A DNA stretch of 64,000 nt from Betaproteobacteria bacterium (GCA_016709665.1 JADJMI010000001.1:868001-932000), one strand, 5' to 3'. Positions 25,902 through 33,840 are shown, counted from the stretch's first letter. Translations and numbers: made by a program. Notes: generated from the letters alone by a model not told the origin.

Positions 25902-26618
25902 ATGCCCCTCAATACGCAGGAACATACCTCCAAGCGCTACGACGCGGAGCTCGAGACCGTCCGCTCCCACGTGCTGCAGATGGGCGGGTTGGTGGAGACG
26001 CAGATCACGGCGGCCATCGAGGCGCTCGCCACCGGCAACCTGCAGCTCGCGGACCAGGTGGTCGCCGACGACCACCGCGTGAATTCGCTCGAGGTGAAGA
26101 TCGACGAGGAGTGCGCGCACATCATCGCGCGCCGCCAGCCCGCCGCGCAGGACCTGCGCATGATCATGACGGTCATCAAGATGATCACGGACCTGGAGCG
26201 CATCGGCGACGAGGCCGAGAAGATCGCGCGGATGACCAAGCTCATCTACGCCTCGGAGCGGCTGCTGCTGCCGCGCTTCGCGGAGATCAAGGTGGCCGCG
26301 GGCTACGCGCTCGACATGCTCAAGAAGGCGCTCGATGCCTTCGCTCGCGTGGATCTCGCCGCCGCGGCGGCGGTCGTGAAGCAGGACCGGCTGCTGGACG
26401 ACCAGTTCCGCGGCATCCTGCGCCAGCTCATCACGTTCATGATGGAGGACGCGCGGACGATCTCCACCTCGATCGAGATCCTCTTCGTCGCCAAGGCGCT
26501 CGAGCGGATCGGGGACCACTCGAAGAACATGTCCGAGTACGTCGTCTACCTGGTGAAGGGCAAGGACGTGCGGCACGTCACCGCGGAGGAATTCGAGCGG
26601 GAGACGTCGTCGGACTGA
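25902..26618 (+). CDS. phoU: phosphate-signalling protein PhoU
   Basis: PhoU links the Pst phosphate transporter to the PhoR sensor and silences the Pho regulon when phosphate is plentiful. The 238-residue protein has two PhoU helical repeats with metal-binding motifs: DLRMIMTVIKMITDLERIGDEAEKIAR in the first and LFVAKALERIGDHSKNMSEYVVY in the second. No pst, phoB or phoR gene is in the window. It is flanked by rpiA upstream, with a Pho-box-like site between, and closed by a strong terminator. Confidence 0.95.
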   Translation: MPLNTQEHTSKRYDAELETVRSHVLQMGGLVETQITAAIEALATGNLQLADQVVADDHRVNSLEVKIDEECAHIIARRQPAAQDLRMIMTVIKMITDLERIGDEAEKIARMTKLIYASERLLLPRFAEIKVAAGYALDMLKKALDAFARVDLAAAAAVVKQDRLLDDQFRGILRQLITFMMEDARTISTSIEILFVAKALERIGDHSKNMSEYVVYLVKGKDVRHVTAEEFERETSSD

Positions 26619-26639
26619 ATTCCGCTCGCTCCGGAACGG

Positions 26640-26665
26640 AAAAGCCGCCCTCGGGCGGCTTTTTT
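26640..26665 (+). terminator. Rho-independent terminator after phoU
   Basis: AAAAGCCGCCC and GGGCGGCTTTTTT form an 11-bp stem with a two-base loop (TC at 26651-26652), ending in a six-T run. It is 21 bases after the phoU stop codon and would work on the plus strand. Confidence 0.9.
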
Positions 26666-26693
26666 CGTGGGGAGTGATGCGGGCTGAAAATCT

Positions 26694-26854
26694 TTGGAAC
26701 CGCAGATGAACGCAGATGAACGCGGATAAAACCTTGCAGGTGATTCGAACTCGCGACACGCCTTCGCGAATGAAGGCACGGTGCATCGGGTTCGGGAAAG
26801 CCAAATCACGAATCGCCTTTATCCGCGTTCATCTGCGTTCATCTGCGGTTCCAA
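26694..26854. repeat. 161-bp element with perfect 37-bp inverted arms
   Basis: The left arm (26694-26730) and right arm (26818-26854) are exact reverse complements over 37 bases, separated by 87 bases. Each arm contains the tandem units CGCAGATGAA, CGCAGATGAA and CGCGGATAAA (left arm) or their complement. The spacer adds a short imperfect pairing next to the arms (GGTGATTCG with CGAATCGCC). No protein is encoded. It occupies the gap between the phoU terminator and convergent yggX. It resembles a non-autonomous mobile or REP-like palindrome. I recall similar strings in unrelated environmental genomes but cannot check here. Confidence 0.8.
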
Positions 26855-26877
26855 TGCCCTGCCCGGCGCGGAGCGCC

Positions 26878-27147
26878 TCAAGCCTTCGGCACGAACCCCT
26901 GCGCCGCATCGGCGCCCTCGCCGAAGAAGTGCTTCCGCATCTGCTCCTCGAGGTACTTGCGCGCCCGGGCGTCGGCGAGGTTCAGCCGGTTCTCGTTCAC
27001 CAGCATCTTCTGGTGCTCGAGCCAGGCCTTCCACGCCTCCTTGGAGACGCTCTCCCACAGCCTCTTGCCCAATTCGCCGGGGTACGGGGGGAAGTCGAGG
27101 CCCTCGGCCTCGCGTTGCAGCTTGATGCACTGGACCATTCGGGCCAT
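26878..27147 (-). CDS. yggX: YggX-type iron-trafficking / oxidative damage protection protein
   Basis: This 89-residue protein starts MARMVQCIKLQREAEGLDFPPYPGELG, the YggX signature with the single conserved Cys. It continues with WKAWLEHQKMLVNENRLNLAD. YggX proteins protect iron-sulfur clusters from oxidants and may move Fe(II). The ATG lies only 2 bp after the argA stop, so the two are co-transcribed, an order common in Burkholderiales. A longer frame upstream merely shadows argA. Confidence 0.95.
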   Translation of the reverse strand: MARMVQCIKLQREAEGLDFPPYPGELGKRLWESVSKEAWKAWLEHQKMLVNENRLNLADARARKYLEEQMRKHFFGEGADAAQGFVPKA

Positions 27148-27149
27148 GG

Positions 27150-28481
27150 CTAGAGTCCTTTGGTGAAGATCTTGGAACGGCGATCGTAGTTGTACAGGGC
27201 CTGCTTGCGCTCCGGCAGGCGGGCGAGATCGGCCTCGGCGAAGCCGCGCTCGATGAACCAGTGCGTGGTGCGCGTCGAGAGCACGAAGAGCGTCTTGAAC
27301 CCCTGCTTCCTCGCGCTCGCCTCGGCGAAGGCGAGGAGCCGCTCGCCCCGGCCGCCGTCGCGGTAGTACGGGTTCACGGCGAGGCACGCGAGCTCCACGC
27401 TCGATTCCTCCGGGAAGGGATAGAGCGCGGCGCATCCGAGGATGTTCCCTTCGCTCTCGATCACGTAGAAGCGCTCGATCTCGCGCTCGAGCTGGCCGCG
27501 GTCGCGCTTCACGAGAATGCCCTGCTGCTCGAGGGGCTCGATGATCTGCACGATGCCCGCCACGTCGCCGGCGTCGGCGCCGCGGATCACCTCCGGCGAC
27601 TCGGGCACGAGCATCGTCCCGATGCCGTGGTGGGTGAAGAGCTCGATGAGGAGCGCACCGTCGACGTGCCGGCTCACCAGGTGCGCGCGCTTCACGCCGC
27701 CCCGGCACGCCTTCACCGCGCAGGGCAGGTAGATCTTCACGTCCTCCGGCAGCGTGCCGTTGCCCGAGACCAGGATCTCGTCGGCCTGTTTCACGGTCAT
27801 TTCCGAAATGAGCCGGCCCTTGGCATCCAGCGCCCCGGCCGTCTCGGTGAGGAAAATGAGCTTGTCCGCCCCGAGCGCGATGGCCGTGGAGGTCGCCACG
27901 TCCTCCACCGTGCAGTTGAAGACGTCGCCGGTGGGCGAGAAGCCCAGGGGCGACAGGAGCACCACCTCGTGGTCGTCCAGGCGCCGGCGGATGCCCTCCG
28001 CGTCGATCTTGCGCACCTCGCCCGTGTGGCCGAAATCGACGCCGCCCACGACGCCGACCGGCTTCGCGGTGACGAAGTTGCCCGAGGAGACGCGGATGTC
28101 CGCGCCCCACATGGGGCTGTTCGCGAGCTCCATGGACAGGAGCGCCTCCATCTCCACGCGCACGATGCCGTTCGCCTCCTTCACGCAGGCGAGAGCCTTG
28201 TCGTCGGTCACGCGGCGGTTGGCCACGTAGCGCGGCGTCACGCCGTGCTGGCGCATCTGCTCCTCGATCTGCGGGCGCGTGCCGTGCACCAGCACCACGC
28301 GCACCTCCAGGCTCATCAGCACGTTGATGTCGTGGGTGAGCTGCTGGAATTCGCCGTCCGCGAGCACTTCGCCGCCGAAGGCGATGACGAACGTCGCCCC
28401 GCCCCACTGGTGGATGTAGGGCGTGGCGGACCGGAACCACTTCACGAAGGCTTCGGTCTTGAGGGCGGGTTGCTTGGCCAT
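27150..28481 (-). CDS. argA: N-acetylglutamate synthase
   Basis: ArgA acetylates glutamate from acetyl-CoA, the first step of arginine synthesis, and is usually inhibited by arginine. The 443-residue protein is the classical fusion. An amino-acid kinase-like domain (about 1-290, with FVIAFGGEVLADG and VLVHGTRPQIEEQM) is followed by a GNAT domain (about 300-443, with LACLAVNPYYRDGGRGERLL as the acetyl-CoA loop). It is separate from the arg operon at 3-7 kb and is followed by yggX. Confidence 0.95.
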   Translation of the reverse strand: MAKQPALKTEAFVKWFRSATPYIHQWGGATFVIAFGGEVLADGEFQQLTHDINVLMSLEVRVVLVHGTRPQIEEQMRQHGVTPRYVANRRVTDDKALACVKEANGIVRVEMEALLSMELANSPMWGADIRVSSGNFVTAKPVGVVGGVDFGHTGEVRKIDAEGIRRRLDDHEVVLLSPLGFSPTGDVFNCTVEDVATSTAIALGADKLIFLTETAGALDAKGRLISEMTVKQADEILVSGNGTLPEDVKIYLPCAVKACRGGVKRAHLVSRHVDGALLIELFTHHGIGTMLVPESPEVIRGADAGDVAGIVQIIEPLEQQGILVKRDRGQLEREIERFYVIESEGNILGCAALYPFPEESSVELACLAVNPYYRDGGRGERLLAFAEASARKQGFKTLFVLSTRTTHWFIERGFAEADLARLPERKQALYNYDRRSKIFTKGL

Positions 28482-28511
28482 GGACTCGATTATTGCGGGG
28501 GCCGGCGGATT

Positions 28512-29246
28512 CTACCCGCGGAAGTCGCCCCACAGGGTTTGCATCGCGGCGAGGGCCGCCAGGGGCGCCGTCTCGGCCCGCAGGATGCGCGGCCCGAGCG
28601 TCAGGGGCTTGAAGCCGATGGTGAGGGCGATGTCGATCTCCCGCTCCGAGAGCCCGCCCTCCGGGCCCACGAGCAGCTGCACCGGGCCCTCCGGCGGGGG
28701 CTGCGCGACGAGGGGTTCACCGGCGCCCGGCATCAGCATCCAGCGGCGGGCATCGCCGGCCGTCGCGGCCCAGTCGCGGAACGCGGCGGTCGGCTTCAAT
28801 TCCGGCACGCGGTTGCGTCCGCACTGCTCGCACGCGGCGATCATCACCCGCTGCCAGTGCGACTGGCGCCGCGCCGCCCGTTCGCCCGACAGGCGCACGA
28901 CGCTGCGGTCGCAGACGACCGGTTGCACCCAGGCGACGCCGAGCTCCACGGCCTTCTGCAGGATCCAGTCCATCTTGTCGGCCTCGGGCAATCCCTGGAC
29001 CAGCCCCGTTTCGACGGGCGATTCGCGCTCCACGTCGCGGAAGGCGCCGGTTTTCACGTCCACGCGCCCGCGGTCGACCCGCAGGATCACCGCCTCGTAT
29101 TCGCCGCCGCGTCCGTCGAACACCACCAGCGGGTCGCCCGCGGCCAGGCGCAACGCCTTGGCGATGTGGTTGGAGGCGTCTTCGGAAAGGGCGAACTGGG
29201 CACCCGGGCCCAGCCGGACGTCGCAGTGGATGCGGGGGGAGGCCAT
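28512..29246 (-). CDS. rsmE: 16S rRNA m3U1498 methyltransferase RsmE
   Basis: RsmE methylates U1498 of 16S rRNA and is a SPOUT-fold enzyme. The 244-residue protein shows the N-terminal PUA-like region (MASPRIHCDV) and the knotted SAM site LLVGPEGGLSEREID and LGPRILRAETAPLAALAAMQ. The in-frame extension to 29294 was rejected because the homology begins at ATG 29246. It lies upstream of argA on the same strand with a 30-bp gap. Confidence 0.95.
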   Translation of the reverse strand: MASPRIHCDVRLGPGAQFALSEDASNHIAKALRLAAGDPLVVFDGRGGEYEAVILRVDRGRVDVKTGAFRDVERESPVETGLVQGLPEADKMDWILQKAVELGVAWVQPVVCDRSVVRLSGERAARRQSHWQRVMIAACEQCGRNRVPELKPTAAFRDWAATAGDARRWMLMPGAGEPLVAQPPPEGPVQLLVGPEGGLSEREIDIALTIGFKPLTLGPRILRAETAPLAALAAMQTLWGDFRG

Positions 29247-29330
29247 GACGATGGCGGAGAGAGGCTTCGAAGGGATGCTAGCACAACCGCCCACCCCTCC
29301 CGGGGCGGGGGAATGCCCCCGGCGCGAAGG

Positions 29331-29741
29331 CTAGTAGGTCATGCAGGCGGCGTTCAGCATCCCCACGCCGAGCGAGAGCGCGCCCAGGAAGAACCCCGAT
29401 GCCTCCTTGCCCTCGGCGATGTTGTCGTTGATGCGCGGGATCATGAGCTTGACGACGACGAACGTGACCACCTGCACGGCGAGCGCGATGAGCCCCCAGA
29501 TCGCCATGTCCACGAGGCTCACGCTGTTCTTCACGGCGGAGGCGAGCGGCACGATGAATCCCAGGAGCGCGCCGGCGAGGCTGTAGGAGGCGGCGATGTT
29601 GCCCTCCCGGATGAGCGCGATCTCCTTGTGGGGCGTCACGCGCACGTAGATCGCGACGAACGTCGCGAGGAGCGCGAGCGACACGGCGAGGTACACCAGG
29701 AAGTCGTCGAAGCCGGCGAACGAGTCGAAGATCTCTCTCAT
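29331..29741 (-). CDS. DUF350 membrane protein (YjfL-like)
   Basis: A 136-residue protein with four hydrophobic segments and the DUF350 pattern: a short N-terminus, VYLAVSLALLATFVAIYV, NIAASYSLAGALLGFIVPLASAV, a middle membrane span and the C-terminal FFLGALSLGVGMLNAACM. E. coli YjfL belongs to this family and sits beside a DUF1190 protein (YjfM) and a glutathionylspermidine-synthase-like protein (YjfC), just as here. Its biochemical role is not established. It is the last gene of a five-gene minus-strand group that starts with speD, 25 bp after the ATP-grasp gene. Confidence 0.88.
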   Translation of the reverse strand: MREIFDSFAGFDDFLVYLAVSLALLATFVAIYVRVTPHKEIALIREGNIAASYSLAGALLGFIVPLASAVKNSVSLVDMAIWGLIALAVQVVTFVVVKLMIPRINDNIAEGKEASGFFLGALSLGVGMLNAACMTY

Positions 29742-29766
29742 GGCGTTTCCTCGGGAGTGGGGTGCG

Positions 29767-30891
29767 TCAGGCGAAGTGGTGGGGAACGAAGCGGCTGGAA
29801 TTCTTGGTGATGGGCGAGTCGTCCTCGCGGATGCCGATGCCGGCCGGCTCCTCGCCCACGATCCACGAGCCGATGACGGTGTGGTTGCCGCCGAACTGCG
29901 GGAGCGCGTGGTAGCCCTGCCAGATGAAGCCTTCCTCGCCGTATTCGCCGGGCTCCTCGAGCGTCTTTCCGCCCGAGGTGATGGACACGTTGGCGCCCTC
30001 GCGCGAGTAGAGGGGCTTCTTCACGAAATCGGTGGCGAACTTGCCGGGCTCGAAGTACGCCGGCAGCAGGTTCGGGTGGTCCGGGAACATCTCCCAGAGC
30101 ACCGGCAGGATGGCCTTGTTCGACAGCAGCATCTTCCAGGCGGGCTCGACCACGCGCACGGTGCGCCCGAGCAGGTGCTGGCCGAATTCCTCGCGGACGA
30201 GCCACTCCCAGGGGTAGAGCTTGAAGAGGACCGCGATGGCCGAGTCCTCGAGATCGCGGAAGCGCCGGCCGTCCCAGCCGATGTCGGCCATGTCGAGCGC
30301 CTTCGTCTGCAGGCCCGCCTGCATCGCGGTATCGCAGAGGTAATCGAGGTTGCCCTGGTCCTCCGCGCTCTCGGCGACGCAGGCGAAGTGCACGAGGCCG
30401 TCCGCCGGAAAGTCGGCCTTCATCTCCTTCCAGCGGTCGATGAGGCGCTCGTGCAGCGAGTTGAACTGGTCGTCCCCGGGGAAGACGTCCTTGAGCCAGT
30501 ACCACTGGACGACGCTCGCCTCCAGCAGGGCCGTGGGCGTGTCGGCGTTGTACTCGAGCATCTTCGGGTCGCCGCTGCCGTCCCACGACAGGTCGAAGCG
30601 GCCGAAGAGCGATTTCTCGTCGTCGTTCCAGGACTGCTCGATGAGCGGGATGAACGCCTCCGGAATGCGGAAGCGCTCGTAGTCGCCGCTCGCGATGACG
30701 CGCTCGGCGGCGTCGATGCAGCGCGACTGCAGCTCGCCCGTGGCGAGTTCGAGCTTGTCGACCTCCGCGCTCGTGAACCGGTAGCAGGCGCGTTCGTCCC
30801 AGTAGACGCCGTCGATGGTGTGGAAATGGAAGCCGACCTCCTCCACCTTGCGGGGCCAGTCGATGCGGGGGACGAGTGCCTCTCGTTTCAT
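29767..30891 (-). CDS. glutathionylspermidine-synthase-like ATP-grasp ligase (YgiC/YjfC type)
   Basis: The 374-residue protein corresponds to the synthetase half of GspS without the amidase domain. Motifs are MLEYNADTPTALLE (about 111-124), LFKLYPWEWLVREEFG (222-237), VEPAWKMLLSNKAILP (248-263) and KPLYSREGANV (292-302). They fit an ATP-grasp amide ligase that activates a carboxyl group and attaches it to an amine, classically glutathione plus spermidine. The true substrates of YgiC/YjfC-type enzymes are not established. Here it sits 7 bp after a Ser-rich YgiB-like lipoprotein gene and downstream of speD-speE, which make spermidine. This makes a polyamine substrate plausible but unproven. Confidence 0.9.
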   Translation of the reverse strand: MKREALVPRIDWPRKVEEVGFHFHTIDGVYWDERACYRFTSAEVDKLELATGELQSRCIDAAERVIASGDYERFRIPEAFIPLIEQSWNDDEKSLFGRFDLSWDGSGDPKMLEYNADTPTALLEASVVQWYWLKDVFPGDDQFNSLHERLIDRWKEMKADFPADGLVHFACVAESAEDQGNLDYLCDTAMQAGLQTKALDMADIGWDGRRFRDLEDSAIAVLFKLYPWEWLVREEFGQHLLGRTVRVVEPAWKMLLSNKAILPVLWEMFPDHPNLLPAYFEPGKFATDFVKKPLYSREGANVSITSGGKTLEEPGEYGEEGFIWQGYHALPQFGGNHTVIGSWIVGEEPAGIGIREDDSPITKNSSRFVPHHFA

Positions 30892-30898
30892 GGGCGCC

Positions 30899-31252
30899 TC
30901 AACTGGAGGAAGACCTCGCCGAGCTGCCGAAGCCGCCGCGCGAGGACGAAGAGGATGACGAGGAAGACGACGAGGAGCCGATCGAGCGGCTCGAGGCGCT
31001 GGAGCTGCGGCTGTAGGAGCCGCCCGAGGACGACCGGTGCGCGTACGACGGGCCGTAGAAATAGCCGCGGCTCGCGTGGCGCGAATCGGTGGCGGGCGAG
31101 CAGTCCTCGGGCTTGTTTCCCCAGTCGGCGAGGCAATCCTCGCGGGAGGCGTACACGTCGCGCCGGTCGTCGCCGCCGCAGCCCGCCAGCCCCGCAAGGC
31201 CGATGAGCACGAGCGTCACGCGCGTGGAGGACTTCCGGATCCTCTTGAGCAT
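30899..31252 (-). CDS. Ser-rich YgiB/DUF1190-like lipoprotein
   Basis: This 117-residue protein has a lipoprotein signal peptide (lipobox LAGC, Cys25). It then has a small region with two Cys (SREDCLADWGNKPEDC, about 36-51), resembling the REDC motif I recall in E. coli YgiB. The C-terminal half is Ser-rich, with a run of 12 Ser (about 93-104), then RGGFG (105-109) and SSARSSSS. YgiB also carries an RGGFG motif near its end as I recall it. The Ser run uses TCC, TCG, TCT and TCA codons, so it is a maintained protein feature rather than DNA slippage. The adjacent GspS-like gene pairs with ygiB/yjfM in E. coli. Confidence 0.8.
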   Translation of the reverse strand: MLKRIRKSSTRVTLVLIGLAGLAGCGGDDRRDVYASREDCLADWGNKPEDCSPATDSRHASRGYFYGPSYAHRSSSGGSYSRSSSASSRSIGSSSSSSSSSSSSRGGFGSSARSSSS

Positions 31253-31286
31253 CCCCTTCCCCCTTCCCCGGCCCCGGACGGGGCCT

Positions 31287-32132
31287 TCAGGCGAGCAGCG
31301 ACTTCACGTAGTTGGGCAGCGCGAACACCGCCCGATGGGTGTCGCCATTGTAATAGCGAAGGCCTTTCACGCCGCGGGCGGCAAGCCGCGATTCGACCTC
31401 GGCGGGCTCCACCTCGCGCGGATCGAGGCTGGCGGATGCCACCGCGAACCCCCAGATGGAGCCGTAGATCGGGATATGCACGAAGTACGGCGTGACGAGC
31501 GGGAAGACCGACCGCAGGGTCGAGATCGTCCGGCGAACGCGATCGGGGTGCGAAAAGGGCGAGCCGACGTGCAGCACCAGCGCCCCCCCCTCGGCGAGCG
31601 CGCCCCTGGCGAGCGCGAACGTGGCGGCCGAATAGAGCTCCACGGCGGGGCCGACGGGGTCCGTGAGATCCATGGCGACGAGGTCGTAGCGCACGGGCGT
31701 CGAGCGCAGGTAGGCGAGCCCGTCGCCCACGGTCACCTGCAGGCGCGGGTCGTCGAAGGCGCCGCCGTGGACCTTGCCGAACTGCCGCTTCGAGATCTCG
31801 ATGACGTCCGGATCGAGCTCGGCCATGTGCACGCGCTCGATCGTCGCGTGCCGGAGGAGTTCCTTGGAGGAACCCCCATCGCCCCCCCCGATCACGAGCG
31901 CCTGCCGGGGGCCCGGGTGGGCGATGGCCGCGGGATGGACGAGGTTCTCGTGGTAGAAGAATTCGTCCTTCTCGCTCGTCATGTTGAAGCCGTCGAGCCG
32001 GAAGATGCGGCCGAGTTCCGGGGTCTCGTAGACCTCGAGGAGCTGGAAGGGGGTCTGGCGCCGCTCGACGAGCGTGCCGTCGAACCAGGCGCCGCTCGCG
32101 TCGTTCAGGCGCTCGAAAATGCGCTCGGACAT
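31287..32132 (-). CDS. speE: polyamine aminopropyltransferase (spermidine synthase)
   Basis: SpeE transfers aminopropyl from decarboxylated SAM to putrescine. The 281-residue protein shows the nucleotide motif ALVIGGGDGGSSKELLRH (about 80-97), the Asp-containing HMAELDPDVIEISK and the catalytic MDLTDPVGPAVELYS region. It begins 17 bp after speD. Together they supply spermidine, or another aminopropylated amine, to the ATP-grasp enzyme downstream. Substrate specificity cannot be read directly. No ornithine or arginine decarboxylase lies in the window. Confidence 0.93.
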   Translation of the reverse strand: MSERIFERLNDASGAWFDGTLVERRQTPFQLLEVYETPELGRIFRLDGFNMTSEKDEFFYHENLVHPAAIAHPGPRQALVIGGGDGGSSKELLRHATIERVHMAELDPDVIEISKRQFGKVHGGAFDDPRLQVTVGDGLAYLRSTPVRYDLVAMDLTDPVGPAVELYSAATFALARGALAEGGALVLHVGSPFSHPDRVRRTISTLRSVFPLVTPYFVHIPIYGSIWGFAVASASLDPREVEPAEVESRLAARGVKGLRYYNGDTHRAVFALPNYVKSLLA

Positions 32133-32149
32133 GGCTGCGGCGGAACCGG

Positions 32150-32560
32150 CTAGCGGACCGCGGCGAGTTTCTTCTGCTTGATCGGCAGGTCGCGGCCGCG
32201 CCAGATGCGCTCGACGAGGCTGTCGTCGGGCCGCAGCGCCTGCGAGAGGGTCTCGTAGAGCTGCTCGGCCTTCTGGCTGTTGTCGCAGGTGACGTTGCAG
32301 ACGTAGACGTCGAGCGTCGCGCCGTCGCGTTCGGGCCAGGTGTGGATGGCGAGGTGGGATTCGGCGAAGATGACCGCGCCGGTGGCGCCGCCCTGCTGCG
32401 TCGCGTCGAGGCCCTCGAACTGGTAGAAATGGTCCCCGAGGACCGTGAGACCCACGTCCTTGCACGCTGCCACGCAGGCTTCGCGGAGCTTGGCGGAGGA
32501 GGCCAGCAGGTCGCGGTTCCGGCAGCCGTACAGGTCGGCGATGATGTGCAGTCCCTTCAC
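32150..32560 (-). CDS. speD: S-adenosylmethionine decarboxylase proenzyme
   Basis: SpeD makes decarboxylated SAM, the aminopropyl donor for SpeE. The 136-residue protein is the short class 1B form. It self-cleaves to create a pyruvoyl group at Ser68, within AESHLAIHTWPE, and has the downstream VYVCNVTCDNSQ with catalytic Cys. It is the first gene of the group. A leader of about 190 bases precedes it if transcription starts from the -10 box near 32760. Confidence 0.94.
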   Translation of the reverse strand: MKGLHIIADLYGCRNRDLLASSAKLREACVAACKDVGLTVLGDHFYQFEGLDATQQGGATGAVIFAESHLAIHTWPERDGATLDVYVCNVTCDNSQKAEQLYETLSQALRPDDSLVERIWRGRDLPIKQKKLAAVR

Positions 32561-32758
32561 TCCGATACCCCCTTCTTCTGGCAGCCGCCTCTTGTAGGCC
32601 GTCGTCCGCGTCAGGAGGCTTTTCCGCCCTGGAGTGCGCCTTCGGGCGCCTTCCGCATCGAAAAAACGACGCGGCGGCGCCCCCTAGGCCAGGGGCGGCG
32701 GGTGCAAGCCTTTCTGTTGGAACGTGCCCAAGCAGCTTGTCGGTGGAGAAAAGAGAGA

Positions 32759-32764
32759 ATTATA
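32759..32764 (-). promoter_or_regulatory. -10 box for the speD operon
   Basis: A perfect TATAAT on the minus strand (32764-32759) lies 199 bases before the speD start, in an AT-rich island of an otherwise GC-rich gap. The -35 region (32782-32787, TGGCTT) is weak. The resulting long leader contains several GC-rich hairpins and a T6 run near 32660, but no known polyamine or SAM riboswitch pattern that I recognise. Confidence 0.4.
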
Positions 32765-32793
32765 GGGTTTGGGCGACCCAAAAGCCAGATGTT

Positions 32794-33756
32794 TCAAGCC
32801 CTTCGGTGATTTCCGGGGGGCGGCGGCCCCCCCTCGCCCCACTCCGGGGAAGCCAGCAGCCGGGGGGCTTCGGCGAGGATGAAAGCCCGGCAGGCGGAGG
32901 CCACCGGCGACAGTCGTTTCGGGGCCAGGTGAACCACGTACCACTCGCGCAGGAGGGGCATCCCGACGACGTCGAGCGCCACCAGGCGGCCGGCCGCGAG
33001 CTCGAGGCCCAGGGTGTGCCGCGAGAGGAACGACAGCCCGAGGCCGGCGATCACGGCCTGCTTGATGGTCTCGTTGGAGGCCATCTGCATGGCCACCGGC
33101 ACCGTGAGGCCCCGGTCGGCGAAGTGTTTCTCGAGAAGCGTGCGCGTGCCCGATCCCGGCTCGCGCACCACGAAGCGCTCCTTGACCAGGTCCTCCAGCC
33201 GGATGTGCCGACGCCTCGCCAGCGGATGGCCGGCCGGGGCGATCACCACGTGGGGGTGCGGGGCGAAGGCCTGGGAAGCGGTATCGAGTTCGGCCGGCGG
33301 GCGTCCCATGATGGCGAGGTCCACCTCGTTGGCGCCCAGCTTGGCGATGACCGCCTCGCGGTTGTCGATGGCGAGCTCCAGCTGGACCGCCGGGTGCGCC
33401 TGGAGGAACCGGGCGAGAAGCGGCGGTGCGAAGTACTTCGCCGTCGAGACGACCGCGATCGGCAGGCGCCCCTCGGTGAGCCCCTGCAGGGCCGCGAGCG
33501 ACTCGTCGGCCTCGGCCAGCTCGCGGATCACCGTGTTCGCCCGCGCATGGACGACGCGGCCCGCCTCGGTCAGGAAGACCTTCTTGCCCACCTGCTCCAG
33601 GAGAGGCAGGCCCGCCTGGGCCTCGAGCGCCTTCACCTGCATCGAGACGGCCGGCTGGGAGAGATGCAGCTCCTCGGCGGCCCGCGAAAAGGACAGGTGG
33701 CGCGCGACCGCATCGAAGACGCGCAGTTGCCGGACGGTGGCATGGCGGACGGGCAT
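32794..33756 (-). CDS. cbbR: LysR-type regulator CbbR
   Basis: CbbR activates the Calvin cycle operon in response to metabolites such as RuBP or NADPH. The 320-residue protein has the LysR winged helix (VRQLRVFDAVARHLSFSRAAEELHLSQPAVSMQVKALE, about 8-46) and a periplasmic-binding-like effector domain (about 95-300). The closeness to CbbR is supported by VAKHLSFSRAAEELHLSQPAVSMQ-type motifs and by its divergent position, 127 bp from cbbL. The short C-terminal tail is Pro/Gly-rich. Confidence 0.92.
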   Translation of the reverse strand: MPVRHATVRQLRVFDAVARHLSFSRAAEELHLSQPAVSMQVKALEAQAGLPLLEQVGKKVFLTEAGRVVHARANTVIRELAEADESLAALQGLTEGRLPIAVVSTAKYFAPPLLARFLQAHPAVQLELAIDNREAVIAKLGANEVDLAIMGRPPAELDTASQAFAPHPHVVIAPAGHPLARRRHIRLEDLVKERFVVREPGSGTRTLLEKHFADRGLTVPVAMQMASNETIKQAVIAGLGLSFLSRHTLGLELAAGRLVALDVVGMPLLREWYVVHLAPKRLSPVASACRAFILAEAPRLLASPEWGEGGPPPPGNHRRA

Positions 33757-33798
33757 GGCGGCGCTTTCCCGGGGGGCGAGGAGATTGGCAGGAAAACC

Positions 33799-33840
33799 TT
33801 ATTGTAGCGATAAGAAATATTGACTGTTACTTATGCATGA
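33799..33840 (+). promoter_or_regulatory. candidate CbbR operator / cbbL promoter region
   Basis: An AT-rich patch between cbbR and cbbL contains TTA-N9-TAA (33799-33813), a LysR-type dyad of the kind bound by CbbR. A second TTA and a TGA follow (about 33827-33840), along with TTGACT (33820-33825), which could be a -35. No clean -10 lies 17 bases on, as expected for an activator-dependent promoter. The AAGGAG ribosome site sits just before the cbbL ATG. Confidence 0.5.

Noticed and set aside
30935..30990. Ser tract as a slippage-prone DNA repeat
   Set aside because: Codons are mixed, so no uniform DNA repeat unit exists for slippage.
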